Origin: Anaerolineae bacterium
Lineage (GTDB): Bacteria > Chloroflexota > Anaerolineae > JAADDB01
DNA length: 6,776 nt
Assembly: GCA_015489285.1 (NCBI GenBank)
Contig: WGAA01000237.1
Location: 1-6,776 of the forward strand
Reading direction: 5' to 3'
The notes below the pieces were generated by a model, which saw only the letters and a program-made list of their open reading frames with translations, ran no database searches and was not told where the DNA came from. Positions 1 through 5,198 of this stretch are shown piece by piece. A program made the position numbers and the translations under genes. Positions within the stretch are counted from its first letter, which is position 1; each line of letters starts with the position of its first letter.

Positions 1-280
1 CCCGGACGTGCCGCGCGGCCCAGATGTCGTAGAGGACCGCGTGGATGTAGGCGATGAAGCGCCTTTTGTCGTACAGGGCCAGGACGCGCAGGAGGCGACT
101 GGGCCATCCCCAGGCCCGAATGAGGGGGCCGGGGATCTCCGTGGGCCGGTACGAACCACAGAGGAGCCGGTGGAGCATATGATGCGCGTGCAGCGCCCGG
201 ACGTCGCGGTAGGCGATGCTTCCGATGCCGCCGCCGGCAAAAGTCGCACCGATGGAGTAGACGACTCGGGGTGTGCCCAC
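1..280 (-). CDS. Glycosyltransferase, GT4-like, N-terminal part (runs off the window)
   Basis: The open frame starts at GTG (280-278) and reads 93 codons to the window edge with no stop. An in-frame TAA (292-290) lies just upstream and an AGGAGG Shine-Dalgarno sequence (290-285) precedes the start, so GTG 280 is the only reasonable start. The protein begins MGTPRVVYSIGATFAGGGIG, then has an RDVRALH segment and LLCGSYRPTEIP. A first beta strand, a glycine-rich loop and a long helix are typical of the acceptor-side N-terminal domain of GT-B fold, family GT4 enzymes, and the wording resembles GT4 proteins I associate with Anaerolineae. Family members transfer a sugar from a nucleotide sugar to a lipid, polysaccharide or protein acceptor at the cytoplasmic face of the membrane. 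The donor-binding C-terminal domain lies outside the window, so donor and acceptor cannot be stated. It is divergent from amrB and fits the glycan theme of the mutase and GT2 gene further on. Confidence 0.7.
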   Translation of the reverse strand, partial: MGTPRVVYSIGATFAGGGIGSIAYRDVRALHAHHMLHRLLCGSYRPTEIPGPLIRAWGWPSRLLRVLALYDKRRFIAYIHAVLYDIWAARHVR

Positions 281-284
281 AGGA

Positions 285-290
285 CCTCCT
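285..290 (-). promoter_or_regulatory. Shine-Dalgarno site of the GT4 gene
   Basis: The minus strand reads AGGAGG with four bases before GTG 280. It decides the otherwise unmarked GTG start, because an in-frame stop lies immediately upstream. The spacing is slightly short. Confidence 0.7.
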
Positions 291-302
291 TACAGGTATA
301 GC

Positions 303-331
303 GAGTAACGAGTAACGGAGTAACGAGTAAC
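303..331. repeat. Heptad block 1: four copies of GAGTAAC
   Basis: Identical units start at 303, 310, 318 and 325, with one extra G at 317 breaking the phase. The block starts about ten bases upstream of the GT4 ribosome binding site, so it lies in that gene's leader. Confidence 0.9.
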
Positions 332-379
332 CGACTGGCGCGAAGACAAGGCTATCGCTACAGAGCCAAGCTTATCTTC

Positions 380-407
380 GAGTTACGCATCACGCATCAC
401 GCATCAC
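380..407. repeat. Heptad block 2: GAGTTAC then three GCATCAC
   Basis: Units start at 380 (GAGTTAC), 387, 394 and 401 (GCATCAC). The first unit resembles block 1, so the block joins two variants in one unbroken phase. Confidence 0.9.
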
Positions 408-453
408 GTCGCCGGAGCCAAGATGCGCCTACAGCGCCGACTTCCTCACCGGC

Positions 454-481
454 GCCTGACGTGTGACGAATGACGTCACGA
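454..481. repeat. Heptad block 3 (GNNTGAC type)
   Basis: GCCTGAC at 454, GTGTGAC at 461 and GAATGAC at 468 are in phase, followed by a decayed unit at 475. Block 7 uses the same NNTGAC form after the same 18-nt spacer end. Confidence 0.8.
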
Positions 482-510
482 GCGGCGCCGGGCGCTAAAC
501 TGCCCGACTC

Positions 511-519
511 ATTATAGCA
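511..519 (-). promoter_or_regulatory. Candidate extended -10 promoter for the GT4 gene
   Basis: The minus strand reads TGCTATAAT (519 to 511), a perfect extended -10 (TGn-TATAAT) pointing toward the GT4 gene. No -35 hexamer is recognisable 16-18 bp further upstream, as expected for extended -10 promoters. Transcription would begin near 504 and give a leader of about 220 nt carrying the first three repeat blocks. This is a motif match only. Confidence 0.35.
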
Positions 520-535
520 AAGGCCTGCGGCCTGC

Positions 536-599
536 GGCTAACGAGTGACGAGTAACGAGTAATTGGACAACGATTAACGATTGACAATTAACGATTAAA
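536..599. repeat. Heptad block 4, double length
   Basis: GGCTAAC at 536, GAGTGAC at 543, GAGTAAC at 550 and GAGTAAT at 557 are followed by one extra T (564). The phase then resumes with GGACAAC at 565, GATTAAC at 572, GATTGAC at 579, AATTAAC at 586 and GATTAAA at 593. Just before it, CCTGCGG occurs twice in tandem (524-537), also with a 7-bp period. Confidence 0.85.
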
Positions 600-602
600 G
601 GG

Positions 603-637
603 CTGGCGCGAGGACAAGGTTGTCCCTACCGCGCCAA
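603..637. repeat. Spacer repeat, best hairpin copy
   Basis: TGGCGCG (604-610) pairs with CGCGCCA (630-636), and inside it GGACAA (612-617) pairs with TTGTCC (620-625), making a near-continuous stem. Copies of the same unit lie at 335-369 and 801-834, both running from CTGGCGCG through ACAAGG to GCCAA. Shortened forms lie at about 412-438 and 876-896. The copies at 434-451 and 892-909 are an exact 18-nt direct repeat starting GCGCCGACTTCC. Pairing is weaker in the other copies, so the hairpin may not be what is conserved. Confidence 0.8.
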
Positions 638-654
638 CCCGGCCCTACACCGAC

Positions 655-682
655 TATTGACGAACGACCACCGACGACCGAC
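655..682. repeat. Heptad block 5 (NNNCGAC type)
   Basis: TATTGAC at 655, GAACGAC at 662, CACCGAC at 669 and GACCGAC at 676 are in phase. Position four is C instead of T in three of the four, which is why the consensus is written with Y there. Confidence 0.75.
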
Positions 683-798
683 AAATCCTTCAGACTTCCG
701 AAGTCGGCGAGACTTCGGAAGTCTTGGCAGGGCGCTCTGCTTAGGCCGCTTCCAGCGGTCTTCGCTTCGATGTAGCACGGGATCTTCAGCCCCGTGCG
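683..798. repeat. Hairpin-rich segment interrupting the repeat array
   Basis: About 116 nt lie between heptad block 5 and the next spacer copy (801). Removing them would bring the block-to-block distance back to about 67 bp, close to its neighbours, so this looks like an insertion. It carries three inverted repeats in a row: 692-724 (14-bp arms), 746-758 (CCGCT/AGCGG, 3-nt loop) and 775-797 (GCACGGG/CCCGTGC, 9-nt loop). It has no coding sequence and no obvious target-site duplication. It could be a miniature mobile element or a structured RNA. The insertion reading is inference. Confidence 0.5.
692..724. repeat. Perfect 14-bp inverted repeat with self-complementary arms
   Basis: AGACTTCCGAAGTC (692-705) is exactly complementary to GACTTCGGAAGTCT (711-724), with loop GGCGA. 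Each arm is also nearly palindromic around its centre (GACTTC and GAAGTC), so the two arms can pair with each other or fold singly. There is no T-tract in either direction, so it is not an ordinary terminator. Confidence 0.9.
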
Positions 799-837
799 TG
801 CTGGCGCGCACACAAGGTTGCCCTACAGCGCCAATCC

Positions 838-872
838 TCCTTACGCATTACGAATCACGCATCACGTATTTT
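838..872. repeat. Heptad block 6 (GCATTAC/GCATCAC type)
   Basis: TCCTTAC at 838, GCATTAC at 845, GAATCAC at 852 and GCATCAC at 859 are in phase, and a decayed unit follows at 866. The wording is shared with block 2. Confidence 0.85.
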
Positions 873-911
873 AAGCCAGGTTGCGCTAACCGCGCCGACT
901 TCCTCACCGAC

Positions 912-946
912 ACCTGACGCATGACGCCTGACGCCCGACGTCTAAT
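912..946. repeat. Heptad block 7, last before amrB
   Basis: ACCTGAC at 912, GCATGAC at 919, GCCTGAC at 926 and GCCCGAC at 933 are in phase, then GTCTAAT at 940. The array ends here, and about 100 bp of more AT-rich DNA leads to amrB. Confidence 0.85.
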
Positions 947-989
947 GCAAGATCTATCTCCATCAAACACAATTCTAACGAAACTCCGC

Positions 990-995
990 TAAAAT
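990..995 (+). promoter_or_regulatory. Possible -10 element for amrB
   Basis: TAAAAT lies in the AT-richer stretch between the repeat array and amrB, about 55 nt ahead of the start. No convincing -35 is found 16-18 bp upstream. This is the best candidate in the stretch, but weak. Confidence 0.25.
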
Positions 996-1049
996 AGAAC
1001 CCGGATAGAGTGGGAAAGTAGAAGGTTATCACGATAGGGGGAGGGTGGT

Positions 1050-1871
1050 ATGCGCTACACGAGGATCCAAGAAACCATTATCCGTCCACCGGCGGTCGCG
1101 GGGACCTTTTACCCCGCGGACCCGAACACGCTGGAAGGGATGATCCGTTCGTACCTGGCGCAGGCGCGTGTGCCCGCGCTGGAGAAGGTGCGCGCGGTCA
1201 TCGCGCCCCACGCGGGCTACATCTACAGCGGCCCCATCGCGGCACACGCGTTCAAGACCCTGGCCTCGTTGCCCGCACGACCCCGTACCGTCTACCTCAT
1301 GGGACCGGCCCATTACGTCTACGTGCCCGGCATCGCCGTCACCACATTTCAGGGCTTCGCCACCCCCCTGGGGACCGTCCCCGTGGCCGACGAAATCATC
1401 GACGTCCTCCTGGCCCACGGGTATCCCTTTGTGCCCCATAACGAAGCCCACATCCCGGAACACTCCCTCGAGGTGGAACTGCCCTTCCTGCAAGTCGTCC
1501 TGGGCAACGCCTTCCGCATCGTCCCCATGCTCTTTGGGGACGTGGACCCCTTCAACGCGCTTCCCGTCCTGACGGACCTCATCCAGGCCGATCCCAACGC
1601 CATCATCGTCGTCAGCTCTGATTTGAGCCACTACCACGACTACCGGACCGCGAGGGAGCTGGACCTGGCCTTCCTGGACGCGGTCATCAACGGCGACCTG
1701 GAACGGGCCCGTCGCGGGGAAGCCTGTGGGCTCCTGCCCATCCTCACCCTGATGGGCCTTGCCCGTCGGCTGGGGTGGACACCCCATCTCCTGGACTACC
1801 GCAATTCGGGAGATACGGCCGGGGATAAAAGCCGCGTCGTGGGCTACGCGGCCGTAGCCTACACAGAATAA
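1050..1871 (+). CDS. amrB: AmmeMemoRadiSam system protein B (Memo family)
   Basis: This 273-residue protein is full length for the Memo family. It opens with RPPAVAGTFYP near residue 12, the usual family start. Human MEMO1 has a metal site resembling that of class III non-haem dioxygenases, and the equivalent residues are visible here: H54 in APHAGYIYSGP, H88 in GPAH, D191 and H194 in SSDLSHYHDY, and C226 in EACG. HSLEVELPFLQ (138-148) is another family hallmark. The bacterial function is unsettled: the family is defined by co-occurrence with AMMECR1 and a radical-SAM enzyme, and MEMO1 has been tied to iron/copper handling and redox signalling. No signal peptide is seen, so it should be cytoplasmic. 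GGAGG (1040-1044) five bases before ATG supports the start. amrA follows after 12 nt, its ribosome binding site touching this stop codon, so the pair is surely co-transcribed. Confidence 0.9.
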   Translation: MRYTRIQETIIRPPAVAGTFYPADPNTLEGMIRSYLAQARVPALEKVRAVIAPHAGYIYSGPIAAHAFKTLASLPARPRTVYLMGPAHYVYVPGIAVTTFQGFATPLGTVPVADEIIDVLLAHGYPFVPHNEAHIPEHSLEVELPFLQVVLGNAFRIVPMLFGDVDPFNALPVLTDLIQADPNAIIVVSSDLSHYHDYRTARELDLAFLDAVINGDLERARRGEACGLLPILTLMGLARRLGWTPHLLDYRNSGDTAGDKSRVVGYAAVAYTE

Positions 1872-1883
1872 GGAGGACATCCG

Positions 1884-2501
1884 TTGGCGGAGGGAACGAC
1901 CATGAGCGAGAGCTGGAAGGAAACACCCCATCTCACCGAGGACGAAGGACAGGAACTGGTGCGCATTGCCCGGCGCACCCTGGAGGAAACGCTCCTGCAC
2001 GGCCGAATTTACGAGCCGGACCTGCATCGGCTGCCCGAAACCCTGCGCCAAAAGGGCGCGTCCTTCGTCACCCTGACCGAGGGAGGCATGCTGCGAGGGT
2101 GCATCGGCTCCGTGGTTGCCCACCAGCCCCTCGCGCTCGACGTACGCGACAACGCCATCAAAGCCGCCCTGGCCGACCCTCGGTTCCCTCCCATGCGGGC
2201 CGAAGAACTCCCCTACACCCACATCGAAGTCTCCGTCCTCACCCCACCCCGGCCCCTGACCTACCGCACCCCGGAAGAACTCCTGGAAAAGATCATCCCG
2301 GGCAAACACGGCCTCGTCCTCGTCCACGACGGCCACAGGGGACTCTTCCTCCCCCAGGTGTGGGAAAAACTCCCCGACAAAGTAACGTTTCTCGAGCAAT
2401 TGAGTCTAAAAGCTGGGCTCCCCACCCACGCGTGGCGGGATCCCAGAACACGCATTTTTACCTTTGAAGTACAAGACTTTCACGAGAAGGAACCTAAATA
2501 A
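1884..2501 (+). CDS. amrA: AmmeMemoRadiSam system protein A (AMMECR1 domain)
   Basis: The protein is 205 residues from TTG 1884. It carries the defining AMMECR1 hexapeptide LRGCIG at residues 70-75, followed by the family blocks DNAIKAALADPRFPP (89-103), IEVSVLTPP (114-122), HGLVL (142-146), GLFLPQVW (153-160) and the closing FEVQDFHE (194-201). The motif is thought to form a conserved surface; no enzymatic activity is established for the family. Two starts are plausible. TTG 1884 has AGGAGG (1871-1876) seven bases upstream; ATG 1902 has GGAGG (1889-1893) eight bases upstream and would drop six residues. The stronger ribosome site favours TTG, while codon preference favours ATG. It sits between amrB and lon, and no terminator is visible in the 117 nt before lon. 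The radical-SAM partner usual for this system is not in the window. Confidence 0.9.
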   Translation: MAEGTTMSESWKETPHLTEDEGQELVRIARRTLEETLLHGRIYEPDLHRLPETLRQKGASFVTLTEGGMLRGCIGSVVAHQPLALDVRDNAIKAALADPRFPPMRAEELPYTHIEVSVLTPPRPLTYRTPEELLEKIIPGKHGLVLVHDGHRGLFLPQVWEKLPDKVTFLEQLSLKAGLPTHAWRDPRTRIFTFEVQDFHEKEPK

Positions 2502-2508
2502 GCCGAAC

Positions 2509-2562
2509 GCACGTACTATTCCTTGAAAGCACGTCCACACTGAAGAGGGTGGAGAAGCACGT
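2509..2562 (+). promoter_or_regulatory. Three GCACGT direct repeats in the lon leader
   Basis: GCACGT occurs at 2509-2514, 2529-2534 and 2557-2562 within the 117-nt gap between amrA and lon; the last two are preceded by AA. Spacings of 20 and 28 bp are not a multiple of one helical turn. They could be half-sites of a regulator. No confident promoter was found in the gap, so lon is probably transcribed with amrBA, perhaps with help from an unrecognised promoter here. Confidence 0.3.
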
Positions 2563-2597
2563 AAGCGCGAGGTGGAGAGAACAAACACAGGGGGAAG

Positions 2598-2613
2598 CTC
2601 CTGTTCACAGGAG
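2598..2613 (+). promoter_or_regulatory. Hairpin covering the lon ribosome binding site
   Basis: CTCCTG (2598-2603) pairs perfectly with CAGGAG (2608-2613) across a TTCA loop. The 3' arm contains most of the Shine-Dalgarno sequence AGGAGGT (2609-2615) of lon, so the folded leader would hide it. SD-sequestering stems of this kind are the basis of several RNA thermometers of heat-shock genes. Assigning that role here is inference. Confidence 0.5.
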
Positions 2614-2618
2614 GTGAG

Positions 2619-5105
2619 ATGAGCATGTTCGGTTGGCACAAGGAAGGACAACAAACCCACATTCCGGAAGAATTGCCCATTCTACCGCTGCGAAACACGG
2701 TGGCCCTGCCTTTCACCGTGTTACCGCTCACCGTGGGCATTCCGCGTTCGGTCAAACTGATCGAAGAGGCCATGGAAGGTGACCGGATCATCGGGCTCGT
2801 GGCCATGAAGGACCCCTCCATCGAGCTGCCCGGTCCGGATGAGGTATACACGACGGGCACCGCGGCCCAAATTCTCAAAGTCGTCAAGGCCCCCGACGAC
2901 ACCCTGCAAGTCGTCGTCCAGGGGCTGGAGCGCATCAAAATCGACTACTGGACGGCAACGGAGCCCTACCTGAAGGCCCACGTCACCGTAACGCCGGACA
3001 TCATGGACGGCGACGAGGTGGAAATCGAGGCCCTGCGCCGCACCCTCGTCGACCTGGCTCAGAAGCTCGTCCAGTACCTGCCCAACATCCCGGAGGAGGT
3101 CATCGAATTCCTGGAACGGGTCGATGACCCCCGTTACCTGACCTACCTGCTGGCGTCCAACGCGCGCATCGAAATGGAAGACGCCCAAAAGCTCCTGGAG
3201 GAGGACAGCATCAAGGAGAAGATGCGCTTCCTCGTCAAACTCCTCAGCCGGGAGCTGGAAGTCCTGGAGCTGGGCCAGAAGATCCAGTCCGAAGCGCGCG
3301 AGGAGATGGAGAAGGCCCAACGGGAATTCTTCCTCCGCCAGCAAATGAAGGCCATCCAGCGCGAGCTGGGAGAAGAGGACGAGCAACAACGGGAGATCGA
3401 GGAGTATCGCCAGAAGATCGAGGCCGCGGGCATGCCCGAGGAGGCCAAGAAGGAAGCCCTGCGGGAACTCGCCCGCATGGAGAAGATGCCTCCTCAGGCC
3501 GCGGAGTACTGGGTCATCAAGACCTACCTGGATTGGCTGGTTGAGCTGCCCTGGAACAAGTTGACCGAGGACAACCTGGACATCGAGCACGCGCGCAAGG
3601 TCCTGGATGAGGACCACTACGACCTGGAGAAGGTAAAGGAGCGCATCCTGGAATACCTGGCCGTGCGCAAGCTGGTCAAAGAGCGGGGCATCGAAGCCAA
3701 CCCGGAGGAGCGGGGCGCGGCAGGGGCCATCCTCTGCTTCGTGGGACCGCCCGGCGTGGGCAAGACCAGCCTGGGCAAGTCCATTGCCCGCGCGCTGGGC
3801 CGCAAATTCACCCGCATGAGCCTGGGCGGCGTCCGCGACGAGGCGGAAATTCGGGGGCACCGCCGCACCTACATCGGCGCCATGCCCGGCCGCATCATCC
3901 AGGCCATCAAGCGGGTGGGCACCCGTAACCCCGTCTTCATGCTGGACGAGGTGGACAAGATCGGCGCGGACTGGCGTGGGGACCCCAGCAGCGCGCTGCT
4001 GGAAGTCCTGGACCCCATGCAAAACCACGCGTTCCGGGACCATTACCTGGACGTGGACTTCGACCTGAGCGAAGTCTTCTGGATCGCGACTGCGAACATC
4101 CTGGACACCATCCCGCCCGCGCTCCTGGACCGCATGGAGGTCATTCACCTGGACGGGTACACGGAGTACGAGAAGATCAAGATCGCGCAGGGATACCTCA
4201 TCCCGCGCCAGATCAAGGCCAACGGCCTCCGTCCCGAGGAAATCGAGTTCACCGAGGAGGCCCTGCGCACGATCATCCGGGAGTACACGCGTGAGGCGGG
4301 TGTCCGCAACCTGGAGCGGGAAATCGGCAGCATCTGCCGTAAGGTCGCGGTGAAGATCGCGGCCGGGGAGCTGAAGGAGACGGAGCGCATCACCCAGGAA
4401 AAGGTGCGCGAGTACCTGGGCCGCCCCAAGTTCTTCTTCGACGCGGCCGAACGGGTGGAACGCCCCGGCGTGGCCACCGGCCTCGCCTGGACCCCGACGG
4501 GCGGGGACATCCTCTTCATCGAGGCCACCCGCATGAAGGGGAAGGGCAACCTCATCCTCACCGGCCAACTGGGGGACGTGATGAAGGAGTCGGCCCAGAT
4601 CGCCCTCTCCTACGTGCGCTCCAAGGCCGAAGAATTCGGCATCGACGAGGATGTGTTCGAGACCAGCGACATTCACATCCACGTCCCGGCCGGGGCCATC
4701 CCCAAGGATGGGCCCAGCGCGGGGATCACCATGGTCACGGCCATGGTCAGCCTGCTCACCGACCGCCCCGTGCGGTCCGATGTGGCAATGACGGGGGAAA
4801 TCACCTTGCGGGGGAAGGTCTTGCCTATCGGCGGGGTGAAGCAGAAGGTGCTGGCCGCGCATCGGGCCGGCCTGAAATGCGTCATCCTGCCCAAGCGAAA
4901 CGAACCGGACCTGGAAGACGTGCCCGAAGAGGTGCGTGAGGAGATGCGCTTCATCCTCGTCGACGAGATCGACGAGGTCATCCGCCACGCGCTTCGTTCG
5001 GACACGGGGGACGAATCCACGTCGCCGGGTGAACCCCCGGCCATCGCCAACGTCCCCCGCAACGGCGAAAAAGAGGTAGAAATCGGGGAAGGATTGGAAA
5101 GCTAA
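2619..5105 (+). CDS. lon: ATP-dependent protease LonA
   Basis: This is a complete cytoplasmic LonA of 828 residues (E. coli Lon has 784) that degrades misfolded and short-lived regulatory proteins using ATP. Domains in order: N-terminal substrate-binding domain (about 18-210), charged coiled coil (about 210-290), AAA+ module (about 340-590) and Ser-Lys protease domain (about 605-793). Visible motifs are Walker A GPPGVGKT (376-383), Walker B FMLDEVDK (440-447), sensor-1 region TANILDTIP with N493, arginine finger R505 in LLDRMEVI, sensor-2 R563 in GVRNLER, catalytic S700 in PKDGPSAG and catalytic K741 in GGVKQK. The last 35 or so residues are rich in G, E, S and P and are not part of the conserved core. 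AGGAGGT lies four bases before ATG 2619 and ten before ATG 2625; either could be used, changing the protein by two residues. It follows amrBA and ends 12 nt before a strong hairpin terminator. Confidence 0.97.
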   Translation: MSMFGWHKEGQQTHIPEELPILPLRNTVALPFTVLPLTVGIPRSVKLIEEAMEGDRIIGLVAMKDPSIELPGPDEVYTTGTAAQILKVVKAPDDTLQVVVQGLERIKIDYWTATEPYLKAHVTVTPDIMDGDEVEIEALRRTLVDLAQKLVQYLPNIPEEVIEFLERVDDPRYLTYLLASNARIEMEDAQKLLEEDSIKEKMRFLVKLLSRELEVLELGQKIQSEAREEMEKAQREFFLRQQMKAIQRELGEEDEQQREIEEYRQKIEAAGMPEEAKKEALRELARMEKMPPQAAEYWVIKTYLDWLVELPWNKLTEDNLDIEHARKVLDEDHYDLEKVKERILEYLAVRKLVKERGIEANPEERGAAGAILCFVGPPGVGKTSLGKSIARALGRKFTRMSLGGVRDEAEIRGHRRTYIGAMPGRIIQAIKRVGTRNPVFMLDEVDKIGADWRGDPSSALLEVLDPMQNHAFRDHYLDVDFDLSEVFWIATANILDTIPPALLDRMEVIHLDGYTEYEKIKIAQGYLIPRQIKANGLRPEEIEFTEEALRTIIREYTREAGVRNLEREIGSICRKVAVKIAAGELKETERITQEKVREYLGRPKFFFDAAERVERPGVATGLAWTPTGGDILFIEATRMKGKGNLILTGQLGDVMKESAQIALSYVRSKAEEFGIDEDVFETSDIHIHVPAGAIPKDGPSAGITMVTAMVSLLTDRPVRSDVAMTGEITLRGKVLPIGGVKQKVLAAHRAGLKCVILPKRNEPDLEDVPEEVREEMRFILVDEIDEVIRHALRSDTGDESTSPGEPPAIANVPRNGEKEVEIGEGLES

Positions 5106-5117
5106 ACCGTGAGCTTG

Positions 5118-5168
5118 CAGGTGGGGATGGGAGGAAGGTTCGGCCTCCCATCCCCACCTGTCCTTTTC
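5118..5168 (+). terminator. Intrinsic terminator after lon
   Basis: A perfect 17-bp GC-rich inverted repeat has arms 5118-5134 and 5144-5160 around a 9-nt loop. It is followed by TCCTTTTCC, an imperfect T-tract. It starts 12 nt after the lon stop and most likely ends the amrB-amrA-lon transcript. The other strand has no T-tract, so it acts in one direction. Read-through into the mutase gene remains possible because the tract is broken by C residues. Confidence 0.8.
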
Positions 5169-5198
5169 CGATCCCCCCTATGCCCCAGGAGGTACCCC

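Larger units (their letters stand above)
303..946. repeat. Ordered array of heptanucleotide blocks and hairpin spacers
   Basis: This gene-free divergent region holds seven blocks of tandem 7-bp units, starting at 303, 380, 454, 536, 655, 838 and 912. By hand I count 25 units that fit G-N-N-Y-N-A-C exactly and about eight more that miss by one base. Blocks are mostly four units (28 bp) long; the one at 536 is about nine units. Spacers of roughly 40-55 nt between blocks are related to each other, giving a higher-order period of 74-82 bp for most blocks. The wording changes from block to block (GAGTAAC, GCATCAC, GATTAAC), but the G, Y, A and C positions are kept. No reading frame in the region looks like a real gene. 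Heptanucleotide tandem repeats (STRRs) are known from filamentous cyanobacteria; whether this degenerate form is a named family I cannot say. Confidence 0.85.

Noticed and set aside
8..301. Plus-strand reading frame of 97 codons
   Set aside because: It lies opposite the GT4 coding sequence, has no protein family features, and reads through the GT4 ribosome site. It is an antisense shadow.
581..586. Perfect TTGACA -35 box on the plus strand
   Set aside because: It arises from the junction of heptads GATTGAC and AATTAAC, and the DNA 17 bp downstream (TGGCGC) is no -10 element.
657..917. Small plus-strand reading frame across the repeat array, and overlapping ones on the minus strand at 595-813
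   Set aside because: They have no ribosome binding site, run through inverted repeats and heptad blocks, and have no recognisable protein features. They look like chance frames in repeat DNA.
303..946. CRISPR array
   Set aside because: The regular rhythm is tempting, but the short units are tandem heptads that differ between blocks, the spacers are similar to each other rather than unique, and no cas gene is present.
303..946. Integron attC sites (core heptamers RYYYAAC/GTTRRRY)
   Set aside because: Only a few heptads come near these cores, they occur in tandem rather than as paired simple sites, and there are no gene cassettes or integrase.
2521..2546. HspR (HAIR) or CIRCE heat-shock operator ahead of lon
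   Set aside because: CTTGAA and CTGAAG flank a suitable gap but are not complementary to each other, and no CIRCE half-site is present.
2721..4988. 755-codon minus-strand frame opposite lon, and a 456-codon one at 1029-2399
   Set aside because: High-GC genes with C-rich third positions leave long open antisense frames. The sense frames carry complete Lon, Memo and AMMECR1 motifs, and the antisense products are low-complexity.
5109..5198. Upstream GTG start for the phosphohexomutase
   Set aside because: No ribosome binding site, the extra 30 residues are encoded by the lon terminator hairpin, and ATG 5199 has a strong site and a family-typical N-terminus.
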